DNA of 64,000 nucleotides, taken from the NCBI GenBank assembly GCA_017577575.1, contig PKRG01000010.1, positions 1-64,000 on the forward strand. Direction: 5' to 3'. Made by a program: the position numbers and the translations under genes. The DNA is from Acidimicrobiia bacterium (GTDB lineage: Bacteria > Actinomycetota > Acidimicrobiia > Spongiisociales > ZC4RG35). The notes beneath the pieces are model-generated. The model did not search any database. It was not told the origin of the DNA and worked only from the letters and a program-made list of their open reading frames with translations. Below, in pieces: positions 32,752-40,431 of the stretch (position 1 is the stretch's first letter; each line of letters begins with the position of its first letter).

Positions 32752-33812
32752 GAGGATCCTCCATCGGCCCACACATCGGTCATGAGGCTCTCCGGGTCGG
32801 GCGGCGGGCTCGACTTGGCGAACTCGGTCGCCTCGTCGACGCGCCGGGCGACGTCCTGGGCGATCTTGGTCAGCTCGATCTCGGGCACGCCGAGCCGGAG
32901 CAGCCGCTGGTGGTACAGGGTGAGGGGGTCGCGCTGCAGCCAGGCGTCGACCTCCTCTTTGGGACGGTACTTGCCGGGGTCGGCCCGCGAGTGGCCGCCG
33001 TGGCGGTACGTGACCGCCTCGACCAGGGACGGACCGCCACCGGAGCGCGCCTTCTCGATGAGGCGCCGGGCGGTGTCGTAGACCTCGTCGGCATCGTTGC
33101 CGTCGACGACGATCCGCTCGAGCCCGTAAGCGGCGGCCCGGTCGGCGGCCGGGTGCTCGACGGGGGTCACCAGGTCGATCGGCGTGTACTCCATGTAGAG
33201 GTTGTTCTCGCACACGAACACGATCGGGAGCTTCCAGATGGCGGCGAAGTTGATCGCCTCGTGGAACGCCCCGATGTTGGTGGTCCCGTCACCGAAGAAG
33301 GCCACGGTCACCTGGTCGCTGCCCCGCATCTGCGCCGACCAGGCGGCGCCGTTGGCGATGCACAGGTGGGCGCCGATGATGGCGTAGGAGCCCATCATCC
33401 CGTGCTCCACCGAGGTCAGGTGCATCGACCCGCCCTTGCCGCCCAACAGGCCGGTGCCGCGTCCCAACAACTCGGCCATCACCGGCCCCATGGGGACGCC
33501 GCGGGCCAGGGTGTGGGCGTGGCCCCGGTAGGTGGCGAAGGTGTAGTCGTCGCGGCGCATCGCCATGGCGAAGCCCGTAGCCACCGCCTCCATGCCGAGG
33601 GACAGGTGGCTGGTGCCCTTGACCAGGTTCTGCATGAACAGGTCGTAGGCCCGCTTCTCGAACTGGCGGAGCTCCTGTTGGAGCTCGTACATGCGCATCC
33701 GCTGGTCGAGCGGGATGTCGATGCGGTCGTTGGCCTCGTTCGGCGGCGACGGCAGCCGCGGCGGACGGTTGGAGTAGTCCAGCAGCTGCGGGTCGAAAGT
33801 CTCAGTACTCAT
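32739..33812 (-). CDS. 2-oxoacid/acetoin dehydrogenase E1 component, alpha subunit
   Basis: A 357-residue E1 alpha subunit. The ThDP motif runs from GDG (174-176) to NN (203-204), with FHEAINFAAIWKLPIVFVCE between. The substrate-loop region HLSLGMEAVATGFAMAM and the phosphorylation-loop-like RHGGHSRADPGKYR are present. The sequence is of the AcoA/PdhA heteromeric type. It starts within the 3' end of the M24 gene (11-bp overlap), so M24, E1 alpha and E1 beta form one transcript. Pyruvate, acetoin or a branched-chain oxoacid are candidate substrates. Confidence 0.93.
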   Translation of the reverse strand: MSTETFDPQLLDYSNRPPRLPSPPNEANDRIDIPLDQRMRMYELQQELRQFEKRAYDLFMQNLVKGTSHLSLGMEAVATGFAMAMRRDDYTFATYRGHAHTLARGVPMGPVMAELLGRGTGLLGGKGGSMHLTSVEHGMMGSYAIIGAHLCIANGAAWSAQMRGSDQVTVAFFGDGTTNIGAFHEAINFAAIWKLPIVFVCENNLYMEYTPIDLVTPVEHPAADRAAAYGLERIVVDGNDADEVYDTARRLIEKARSGGGPSLVEAVTYRHGGHSRADPGKYRPKEEVDAWLQRDPLTLYHQRLLRLGVPEIELTKIAQDVARRVDEATEFAKSSPPPDPESLMTDVWADGGSSWRR

Positions 33813-35055
33813 TGGCCACCATCAGTTCCTCGCACGGGAAGAGGGTGGTGACCTGCGGTCCGTCCTTCGTCACCACCATCATCTCCTCGATCCGCGCCGC
33901 CGACCGCCCGTCCTTGGCGGGGGCGTACGTCTCGAGGGCGAAGTACATCCCTTCCTTGATCTCGATCGGGTCGTCGAGCGAGTTCAGGCGGCTGATTATC
34001 GGCCTCTCGTGGAGGCCGACGCCGACACCGTGGCCGAACTGGAGGCCGAAGGCGTCCATCTCGTCCTCGAAACCGAACTCCTCGGCCCGCGGCCACACCT
34101 TGGCGATCATGTCGGTCGTGTTGCCGGGCTTCACCAGCTCGATGGCGGCGTCCATCCACTCCCGGGCCTGCTTGAAGGCGTCGCGCTGGGCCTGGGTGGC
34201 GCGGCCCACCACGAAGGTGCGGTAGTAGCAGGTGCGGTAGCCGTTGTAGGCGTGGATGATGTCGAAGTACGCCTGGTCGCCGGGACGGATGATCCGGTCG
34301 GAGAAGACGTGCGGGTGGGGCGAGCAGCGCTCGCCGGCGATCGAGTTGATCGCCTCCACGAACTCCGAGCCCATCTCGAACAGGCGGGCGTGGGCCAGGG
34401 CGACGATGTCCGACTCGCGCACCCCGGGCTTCAGAGCCTCGAAGATGTCCTGGTAGACGCCGTCGACCATCGCCGACGCCTGGGTGAGCAGGACGATCTC
34501 GTCCTGGTTCTTGATCTCCCTGGCCTTCATCATGGTCTGCTGGCCGTCGACGACGTTGAGCCCTTCCTTCTGCAGGGCGAGGAAAACGGCGGTCTCGGCC
34601 ATGTCGACTCCGAGCCTCTCGTTCTCGAGGCCCTCGTCGCGCAGGACGGCAGCGATCTCCTTGGCGGCCCGGGCGTGCAACCCGGCCTCGGGGCCGATGG
34701 CGCCCTGGAGGCCGGTGTTGCCCCCCACCGAGTTCTCGGTGTCGTACATGTGGGGGAGCTGGAGGCGATGGGCCTTGGCGGCGGAGCCGAAGTCCCAGAT
34801 CCGAGGCCGCCCGTTGCGGGTCAGCAAAGCCCAGCGCTCACCCTTGTTGAACGCCCAGTACCCGATCTGGGTGGAGGTGACGTAGCGGATGTTCGAGGTC
34901 TCGAAGAGGAGCAGGGCCCCGATGTCGTCTTCCTCCATCTGGCGACGGGTCCGCTCCAGCCGGTACTGGCGAAGGCGTTCGAAGTCGACCCGCTGCTCCC
35001 AGTCCACCGCCATGACGCCGGGAGCGGGAGTCGTTGCAACGGGGAACTCAGACAT
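33802..35055 (-). CDS. M24-family protein (creatinase/prolidase-like), degenerate metal site
   Basis: A 417-residue pita-bread-fold protein with an N-terminal creatinase-like domain (about 20-170) and a C-terminal M24 domain. In metal-dependent M24 peptidases two Asp, one His and two Glu bind metals. Here His342 (FGHGVGVGLHE), Glu375 and Glu390/391 remain and the first Asp is Asp265, but the second Asp is lost (Cys276-Tyr277 in YRTCYYRT). It may therefore be metal-independent, like creatinase, or act on another small C-N or C-S substrate; ectoine hydrolase and DddP are M24 relatives with non-peptide substrates. It heads an operon with E1 alpha/beta; two CAANCGNTTG sites lie upstream. Confidence 0.85.
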   Translation of the reverse strand: MSEFPVATTPAPGVMAVDWEQRVDFERLRQYRLERTRRQMEEDDIGALLLFETSNIRYVTSTQIGYWAFNKGERWALLTRNGRPRIWDFGSAAKAHRLQLPHMYDTENSVGGNTGLQGAIGPEAGLHARAAKEIAAVLRDEGLENERLGVDMAETAVFLALQKEGLNVVDGQQTMMKAREIKNQDEIVLLTQASAMVDGVYQDIFEALKPGVRESDIVALAHARLFEMGSEFVEAINSIAGERCSPHPHVFSDRIIRPGDQAYFDIIHAYNGYRTCYYRTFVVGRATQAQRDAFKQAREWMDAAIELVKPGNTTDMIAKVWPRAEEFGFEDEMDAFGLQFGHGVGVGLHERPIISRLNSLDDPIEIKEGMYFALETYAPAKDGRSAARIEEMMVVTKDGPQVTTLFPCEELMVANEY

Positions 35056-35095
35056 GGTTCTTCTCCTTCTCTCTAAGGTTGCACTCTAATGACTT

Positions 35096-35105
35096 CAAAC
35101 GTTTG
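35096..35105. promoter_or_regulatory. LacI-type operator CAAACGTTTG
   Basis: A perfect 10-bp palindrome with the central CG typical of LacI/PurR operators, 41 bp upstream of the M24-E1 operon. It is one of about a dozen related sites in the island. Confidence 0.75.
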
Positions 35106-35175
35106 CTGTTCCCCGGAACAGGAGAAATGTGGTTCTCTCCGGTGGGTGCACCCGCCTGAGGATAGACCGATGCTG

Positions 35176-35185
35176 CAATCGCTTG
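35176..35185. promoter_or_regulatory. LacI-type operator CAATCGCTTG
   Basis: It matches CAANCGNTTG, within a longer TGCAATCGCTTGCG. It lies 47 bp before the plus-strand HIBADH-like gene and 80 bp from the site at 35096, so the divergent promoters may share two sites. Confidence 0.75.
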
Positions 35186-35231
35186 CGGGATCGGAGCTGC
35201 CGACCGAGCCGGACGACCGAGGAGGGTCGAG

Positions 35232-36119
35232 ATGAGCGACATGACAGTGAGCGTCATCGGCATGGGGCGCATGGGCGCGGCGATGGCCCGGCGCATCGCC
35301 GGGGCCGGTTTCCGCACGGTGGTCTGGAACCGCACGACGGAGAAGGCCGAGGCGGTGGCCGGAGAGATCGGGGCCGAGGTGGCGAACAGCGCGGCTGATG
35401 CTGCCGCTTCTTCGGAGGTGGTGGTGTGCAGCCTGGCGGACGACGCCGCCCTGATGGCCGCCCACACGGGCCCCGGCGGGATCCTCGAGGGGATCGGCGC
35501 CGGGACGGTGGTGGTGGAGACGAGCACTGTCGATCCGGAGACGATCCACTCCGTCGCCGGGCGCTACCGCCACGCCGGGGCCTGGCTGCTCGACGCTCCC
35601 GTCTCGGGAAGCGTCGCCCTGGTCGAACAGGGCGCCTTGACGTCCATGGTCGGCGGCGACGCCGAGGCGCTGGAGAAGGCCCGACCGGTGATCGAGAGCT
35701 ACTCGAAGACGGTGTTCCACCTCGGCGGCAACGGCACGGGAGCCACCATGAAGCTCGCCGTCAACTCGCTGGTCCATGCCACCAACCTCGCCATCGCCGA
35801 GGCCCTGGTGCTGGCGGAGAAGGCGGGCGTGGACCGGCTGAAGACCTACGAGGTGTTCGCGGCCAGCGCCGCGTCGTCGCCGTTCCTCCAGTACAAGCGG
35901 CAGGCGTTCGAGCGGCCGGGAGAGGTGCCGGTGGCCTTCAGCCTCGACCTGGTGCGGAAGGACCTCGACCTGATCCTCGGCCTTGCCCGACGCGTCGGGG
36001 CTCCCATGGAGCAGCTGGACGCCACCGCCGAAGTCACCGCCCGCGCCGTCGACGCCGGCATGGGCGCCGACGACATGAGCGCCCTGGCGGTGATGCTGCG
36101 GGATCAGAGCCCGGCGTAG
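35232..36119 (+). CDS. 3-hydroxyisobutyrate dehydrogenase-family oxidoreductase
   Basis: A 295-residue beta-hydroxyacid dehydrogenase. The N-terminal Rossmann motif GMGRMGAAMARRI is followed by WNRTTEKAE (Arg suggests NADP preference, as inference). The substrate motif is DAPVSGSV and the catalytic Lys174 is in GATMKLAVN. It would oxidise or reduce a 3-hydroxyacid or its semialdehyde: 3-hydroxyisobutyrate, tartronate semialdehyde and gamma-hydroxybutyrate are possible. The ATG follows GGAGGGTCGAG. The last 16 bp overlap the convergent amidohydrolase. An operator lies in the upstream gap. Confidence 0.9.
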   Translation: MSDMTVSVIGMGRMGAAMARRIAGAGFRTVVWNRTTEKAEAVAGEIGAEVANSAADAAASSEVVVCSLADDAALMAAHTGPGGILEGIGAGTVVVETSTVDPETIHSVAGRYRHAGAWLLDAPVSGSVALVEQGALTSMVGGDAEALEKARPVIESYSKTVFHLGGNGTGATMKLAVNSLVHATNLAIAEALVLAEKAGVDRLKTYEVFAASAASSPFLQYKRQAFERPGEVPVAFSLDLVRKDLDLILGLARRVGAPMEQLDATAEVTARAVDAGMGADDMSALAVMLRDQSPA

Positions 36120-37687
36120 GCCGGGCCGGCGTGGACCGGCCGCCCTCCCACGAGCGTCAGCTCCGAGCGGATGGAGGGCAGCTCGGCCGGGTCCACCTCG
36201 AACGGGTCGGCGGTGAGCACCGCCACGTCGGCCATCGCCCCCGGCTCGAGATGGCCCCGCTCCTCCTCCTCGAAGCTGAACCAGGCACTTCCCCGCGTGT
36301 AGGCCACGAGGGCCTGCTCGATCGTCAGCCGGTGCCTCGGGGCCCGGGGAGGGGCGCCGTCGAAGGACTCGCCGGTGACCAGCCACCAGATCGCCAGCCA
36401 CGGATCGTGGGGGGTGACGACCGTGGCGTCGGTGCCGGCGCCCAGCGGGATCCCCATCGCCAGGATGTCGCCCAGGGGCGGGGCGTTGTGGGCCACCTCC
36501 TCGCCCCAAACGGCCGCCGAGTCGGCGCTGCGGTAGATGAGACGGTTCTGGATGGCGAGCCCCACCCCGAGGCGGCGGACCCGCTCGAGGTTCTGGCGGC
36601 CGATCGCCTCGGCGTGGGCGAGCGAGAAGCGGCGGCCGGCGATGCCGTGCTTGCGGTCGACCTCCTCGAAGACGTCGAGCACCGCCGAGATGGTGGAGTC
36701 GAGGATGGCGTGGATGTGCACCGGCCAGCCGTTCGCCGCCAGCAGGTCGACGGCCTCCGCCAGCTCCCGCTTGGCCTCCTCGGTCACCTCGAACGGGCGG
36801 ACTCCCTCCATGTCGTGGCAGCCGAAGTGGACGATCTCGCCCATGCCGACGTAGCGGAGGAGCTCGTCCCCGAAGCCGGGCTGGACGTAGCGGATCCAGT
36901 TGCGGACGTCCTCCAGCTCGTTGCCACGGCTCCCTGGCACCAGGTACAGCCGGATGCGCATGTCGAGCTGCCGGCTCCGCCACAGATCGAACATGGCCTC
37001 GTAGGACTCGGGGGTGACGCCTATCCCCCCGGGGTCGATGGCGCCGGTGACTCCCCGCGACAGGAAGTCGGCCACGAGCGCCCTCGTGGAGGCCTTCTGC
37101 TCGGAGAGGGTGGGCCGCTCGAAGAGCGACAGCACCCGCCCGAAGGCCGGCGGGCCGACCTTTCCGGTCGGCCGGCCGTCCGCGTCCCGCTCGACGCCGG
37201 GGACGTCTCCGTCGGCCAGCACCAGCTCGAGGCCCTTCGAGTTGAGGAGCCCTTCCTCGTAGAGGAGCTGCACGTAGACCGGGTGGTCGCCTCCGACCGA
37301 GTCGAGCTCGTCGCGGGTGGGGCCTCGCTTCTCGCGGAAGCGGCCGGGGTGCCATCCGCCCAGGACCCGGAGCCAGGAGCCGCCCGGCCGGGCGGAGGCG
37401 GCCTCCCGGATCCGCTCCAAGCCGGCCTCGAGGGAGGTGACGTCGTCCCAGCGGACCACGTCGTTCCAAGTCAGCCCCGCCCGCATGACGTGCACGTGGG
37501 AATCGATCAGGCCGGGGATCGCCCGGCGCCCCTCGAGGTCGATCTCGTGGTGTCCGCGGCGCAGCGCCGATGCCACCTCGGCCCGTGATCCGGCGGCGAC
37601 CACCCGGCCGGCGCTGATCCCGATGGCTTCGACCGTGCGATGACCGGTCCAGATCGGACCGCCTGCGACCAGTACGTCCCGGCTCAC
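36104..37687 (-). CDS. amidohydrolase, YtcJ-like (Amidohydro_3)
   Basis: A 527-residue metal-dependent hydrolase. The first metal pair is His64-x-His66 in GLIDSHVHVMRAG, followed by the family Trp-rich LRVLGGWHPGRF (about 100-112), a mid-protein KVGPPAFGRV segment where the carboxylated or coordinating Lys would be, and LGAGTDATVVTPHDPW with the metal Asp. The C-terminal strand (DVAVLTADPFEVDP, VGGRPVHAG) is typical. YtcJ-like enzymes hydrolyse amides and formamides; the substrate is unknown. Its start overlaps the PPOX gene stop by 4 bp. Confidence 0.9.
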   Translation of the reverse strand: MSRDVLVAGGPIWTGHRTVEAIGISAGRVVAAGSRAEVASALRRGHHEIDLEGRRAIPGLIDSHVHVMRAGLTWNDVVRWDDVTSLEAGLERIREAASARPGGSWLRVLGGWHPGRFREKRGPTRDELDSVGGDHPVYVQLLYEEGLLNSKGLELVLADGDVPGVERDADGRPTGKVGPPAFGRVLSLFERPTLSEQKASTRALVADFLSRGVTGAIDPGGIGVTPESYEAMFDLWRSRQLDMRIRLYLVPGSRGNELEDVRNWIRYVQPGFGDELLRYVGMGEIVHFGCHDMEGVRPFEVTEEAKRELAEAVDLLAANGWPVHIHAILDSTISAVLDVFEEVDRKHGIAGRRFSLAHAEAIGRQNLERVRRLGVGLAIQNRLIYRSADSAAVWGEEVAHNAPPLGDILAMGIPLGAGTDATVVTPHDPWLAIWWLVTGESFDGAPPRAPRHRLTIEQALVAYTRGSAWFSFEEEERGHLEPGAMADVAVLTADPFEVDPAELPSIRSELTLVGGRPVHAGPAYAGL

Positions 37688-38067
37688 TGCACCAGCACGC
37701 GGCGAGGGGCGATCTTGAGGGTGACCCGCTCCGACTGGATCGGGTTGCGGTAGTCGTGGCCGAGGTACTTGTTGGAGAGGCGGTCGATCATCTCCCTCCC
37801 CTCTTCTCCGCCGACGATCTCGACGACCTCACCCCGGATCTCGGCGCGATGCCACATGTCGTTTCGATCCCAGACCAGGACCGTGACCCGGGGATCGCGT
37901 TGGACGTTGCGGGCCTTCTGGCGGTGGCGCTCGGTGTTGACGAGGACGTGCTCGCCGTCGGTGTCCACCCACACGATCTGGGTCTGGGGGTGCCCGTCGG
38001 GCATGAGGGTGGTGAGAGCGGCGTAGTTGGGACCTTGCAACAATTCGATGGCCTTGGGATCCAGCAT
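37684..38067 (-). CDS. PPOX-class flavin/F420-dependent oxidoreductase
   Basis: A 127-residue split-barrel flavoprotein of the pyridoxamine-phosphate-oxidase-like class, in the actinobacterial F420-dependent group by overall pattern: NYAALTTLMPDGHPQTQIVWVDTDGEHVLVNT-type first half (Ala-x-L-T, PQ-x-Q, W) and RDPRVTVLVWD in the middle. It may bind F420, FMN or biliverdin. TAGGCT lies 6 nt before the ATG, so the mRNA is probably leaderless, and a long palindrome covers the -35 region. It is followed at a 4-bp overlap by the amidohydrolase. Confidence 0.85.
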   Translation of the reverse strand: MLDPKAIELLQGPNYAALTTLMPDGHPQTQIVWVDTDGEHVLVNTERHRQKARNVQRDPRVTVLVWDRNDMWHRAEIRGEVVEIVGGEEGREMIDRLSNKYLGHDYRNPIQSERVTLKIAPRRVLVQ

Positions 38068-38073
38068 GCGGCG

Positions 38074-38079
38074 AGCCTA
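38074..38079 (-). promoter_or_regulatory. probable -10 element of the PPOX-amidohydrolase operon
   Basis: TAGGCT on the minus strand, 6 nt before the PPOX ATG. It is directly downstream of a 32-nt palindrome, which would cover the upstream promoter region. Confidence 0.45.
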
Positions 38080-38111
38080 CCAAACATCTGCAATCGGTTG
38101 CAGATGTTTGG
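38080..38111. promoter_or_regulatory. 32-nt palindrome with LacI-type core CAATCGGTTG
   Basis: Arms CCAAACATCTGCAA (38080-38093) and TTGCAGATGTTTGG (38098-38111) are perfectly complementary around TCGG. The centre (38091-38100) fits CAANCGNTTG. It lies between the MarR stop and the PPOX -10 element, so it is best read as an operator. The transcript would also form a 14-bp hairpin, so a role in ending the MarR transcript is possible, though no U-run follows. Confidence 0.7.
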
Positions 38112-38113
38112 TG

Positions 38114-38575
38114 TCAGGGCAGGTAGGCGCCCGACACCCGCACCACCTCGGCCAGGAGAGCCCGCAGTTGGGCCGTCTGCTGGTCGGAGAGAACGCCCAG
38201 CACTCGCCGGTCCGCCTCCTCGGCGAACGAGCGGGTCCGCTCCGCCAGCTGCCTTCCTGTCTCGGTGAGGAAGAAGCGCTTGGAGCGGCCGTCGTCGGGA
38301 TCGTCGGCACGCATCACCCAGCCCCGGCGCTCCATCCCTTTGATGAGGCTCGTCACGCTCGGGCGCTCCACGAGGAGGATCTGTTCGAGGTCGGAGTTGG
38401 TGGCGCCAGGGAAGTGGAGGAGAACGCCGAGCGCGCTCCACTGCGCGGCGGTGAGCCCGGCGTCGCGCGCCAGCCTCTCCAGTTCCCGCCGCAGAGCGGT
38501 GTAGACGATCTTGAGCAGGCGGCCGGTGGGGCCCCGTTCCCAGTCCCACGCCACCGGCCGGGCGGAGAGCGTCAC
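38114..38575 (-). CDS. MarR-family transcriptional regulator
   Basis: A 153-residue winged-helix regulator. The MarR fold is seen as LTAAQWSALGVLLHFPGATNSDLEQIL, recognition helix ERPSVTSLIKGMERRGWV (about 70-87), wing DPDDGRSKRFFLTETGRQL and the C-terminal dimerisation helix LSDQQTAQLRALLAEVVRV. The start is GTG at 38575, overlapping the DoxX stop by 4 bp. A 20-bp palindrome in front of the DoxX-MarR pair is the likely autoregulatory operator. The effector is unknown. Confidence 0.88.
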   Translation of the reverse strand: MTLSARPVAWDWERGPTGRLLKIVYTALRRELERLARDAGLTAAQWSALGVLLHFPGATNSDLEQILLVERPSVTSLIKGMERRGWVMRADDPDDGRSKRFFLTETGRQLAERTRSFAEEADRRVLGVLSDQQTAQLRALLAEVVRVSGAYLP

Positions 38576-38943
38576 GCCGGGCGGCTCCTGGGACGACGGC
38601 GGCTGCGGAGCCACACCACCGCCACGAAGAAGACCAGCCACTGGAGCGGGATGAGCGCCTCGAACGTGTGGCCCACCCGCAACTCGCTCGCGGCGGCTCC
38701 GACCATGAGCCCACCGAGTGCCGCCGCCGCCCAGGTGGTGAGACGAGGGACGAGCAGGCCGATACCCCCGGCGATCTCGGCCACCCCCAACCATGACCCG
38801 CAACCAGCCCGGGTAGCCGAGCGCGGCGAACATCTCGAGCATCTGGGAGGTGCCGGCCACCTTCTGGATCCCGTTCTGGACGAAGAACCCCGCGGCCAGG
38901 ACCAGGAGCGCCCAGCCCGCGACTTCAGTGCACGATCTCGCAT
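38572..38943 (-). pseudogene. DoxX-family membrane protein, frameshifted
   Basis: Two reading frames hold one DoxX-like protein. The N-terminal half (WALLVLAAGFFVQNGIQKVAG ending at GWLRVMVG) is in one frame and the rest (VAEIAGGIGLLVPRLTTWA and three more helices) in another. They join perfectly if one G is removed from the run of five at about 38786-38790. A second, compensating shift is needed near residue 11 to connect the N-terminal half to the ATG at 38943. Either the gene is broken, or the assembly has two indels in homopolymer-like stretches. Two DoxX helices remain intact in each half. Confidence 0.7.
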
Positions 38944-38944
38944 A

Positions 38945-38964
38945 GTAGTTAGAATTCTAACTAC
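38945..38964. promoter_or_regulatory. 20-bp palindromic operator, probably for the MarR regulator
   Basis: GTAGTTAGAATTCTAACTAC is a perfect palindrome. On the minus strand it contains TAGAAT, a good -10, with TTGGCT 18 nt upstream as a -35 (about 38978-38983). A repressor bound here would block the DoxX-MarR promoter, the usual MarR autoregulation. Confidence 0.75.
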
Positions 38965-39002
38965 CTTCCCTGCTGCGAGCCAACGCACGCAACGGGTGGG
39001 AT

Positions 39003-39707
39003 CTAGACGCCGAGATAGGCGGTGCGCACGTCGGGGTCGTCGAGGAGGTCGGCGGCGGCTGCTTCCTTGACGATCCTCCCCTGCTCGAGGACGTAGCCCC
39101 GCGATGCCAGCTCCAGCGCCTCGACCACGTTTTGTTCGACGACCAGCACCGACACGCCCTCGGCGTTGATCCGCTGGAGGATCTCGAAGATCGTGTCGAC
39201 GATCACCGGAGCCAGCCCGAGGGAAGGCTCGTCCAACAAGAGGAGCCTCGGTTCAGCCATCAACGCCCGCCCGATGGCGAGCATCTGTTGTTCACCACCG
39301 CTGAGGCTGCCGGCCAGCTGGTTGGCCCGCTCGGCGAGGCGGGGGAAGATCTCACAGACCCGCTCGTAGTTCTCCTTGCGCCGGGCGCGTGCCGCCCGGT
39401 GGTAGCCGCCGATCAGGAGGTTGTCGGTGACCGTCATGTCGGCGAAGACCTGCCGGCCCTCGGGCACCACCGCCACCCCGGCCGTGCACACCCGATGGGG
39501 CGGGAGGGCGGTGATCTCCCTCCCGTCGAAGACGATGCGGCCTCCCCACGCCGGGTGGATGCCGGCGATGACGTTGACCAGGGTGCTCTTGCCGGCGCCG
39601 TTGGGCCCGATGATCGTGACGATCTCCCCGTCGCCGACGCGCAGGGACACGTCCCACAGCGCCTGGGCCTGGCCGTAGCCCGCCCGTACCGATTCGACCT
39701 CAAGCAC
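39003..39707 (-). CDS. livF: branched-chain amino acid/amide ABC transporter, ATP-binding protein LivF (system 1)
   Basis: A 234-residue ABC ATPase of the LivF type. Walker A GPNGAGKST, Q-loop region, signature LSGGEQQ, Walker B LLLLDEPSLGLAP and the switch His region (VVEQNV) are intact. It pairs with LivG to power uptake. It is the last gene of a five-gene operon (binding protein, LivH, LivM, LivG, LivF), overlapping livG by 8 bp. Confidence 0.94.
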   Translation of the reverse strand: MLEVESVRAGYGQAQALWDVSLRVGDGEIVTIIGPNGAGKSTLVNVIAGIHPAWGGRIVFDGREITALPPHRVCTAGVAVVPEGRQVFADMTVTDNLLIGGYHRAARARRKENYERVCEIFPRLAERANQLAGSLSGGEQQMLAIGRALMAEPRLLLLDEPSLGLAPVIVDTIFEILQRINAEGVSVLVVEQNVVEALELASRGYVLEQGRIVKEAAAADLLDDPDVRTAYLGV

Positions 39708-40431
39708 TCTGCGCTCGCTTTCCCAGATACGCCGTGACGACCTCGGGCAGCCGCATGACCTCCCCCGGGTCGCCGTCGGCGATGACCTTGCCCCTGTCCA
39801 GCACCATGATCCGGGTGGCGAGGGAGGTCACCACCCGGACGAGGTGCTCGACGATCACGATCGTGATCCCCGAGTCGTGGATCCGCCTCACCATCTCGAT
39901 CGACTCGTTCACCTCGGCGGGGTTGAGCCCCGACAGCACCTCGTCGAGGAACAGGATGCGGGGCCGTGCCGCCAGCGCCCGCGCCAGCTCCAGGTACTTG
40001 AGCTGGTGGAGGTTGAGGCTGGTGATGGGCTCATCGGCATACGCCTCCAGCCCGACGAACTCCAGCCACTCCCGAGCCGCCTCCCGGGCCTCTCCCGGGC
40101 TCTTGGGCTCGGCCCCGAACATCAACGGGACCGACACGTTCTCCAACGCCGTCATCGTCGAGAACGGACGGGGGATCTGATAGGTGCGGGCCAGGCCCAT
40201 CTCGATGATCCGATGGGCGGGTCGGTCGGTGATGTCCTCCCCGTCGAGCACCACGCGGCCGCTGTCCGCCTCGTAGTGGCCGCTGAGGACGTTGATCAGG
40301 GTCGACTTGCCCGACCCGTTGGGACCGACCAACCCCAGGATCTCGCCGTCGTCGACGTGGCCCGACACACCGTCCAGGGCGTGGACGCCCCCGAAGTGCT
40401 TGACGAGGTCCTCGAAGCGGAGATCAGCCAC
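39700..40431 (-). CDS. livG: branched-chain amino acid/amide ABC transporter, ATP-binding protein LivG (system 1)
   Basis: A 243-residue LivG-type ATPase. Walker A GPNGSGKST and Walker B ILFLDEVLSGLNP are present, but the ABC signature is degenerate: where LSGGQ is expected, the sequence reads LNLHQLKYLELARAL. This variant occurs in a subfamily of Liv-type ATPases whose partner supplies the normal signature. GTG at 40431 starts the homology and overlaps the LivM stop by 8 bp. Confidence 0.92.
   Translation of the reverse strand: MADLRFEDLVKHFGGVHALDGVSGHVDDGEILGLVGPNGSGKSTLINVLSGHYEADSGRVVLDGEDITDRPAHRIIEMGLARTYQIPRPFSTMTALENVSVPLMFGAEPKSPGEAREAAREWLEFVGLEAYADEPITSLNLHQLKYLELARALAARPRILFLDEVLSGLNPAEVNESIEMVRRIHDSGITIVIVEHLVRVVTSLATRIMVLDRGKVIADGDPGEVMRLPEVVTAYLGKRAQSA

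Noticed and set aside
38114..38860. A 248-residue MarR protein with a long N-terminal extension.
   Set aside because: The upstream part is the out-of-phase DoxX sequence; MarR homology begins just after GTG 38575.
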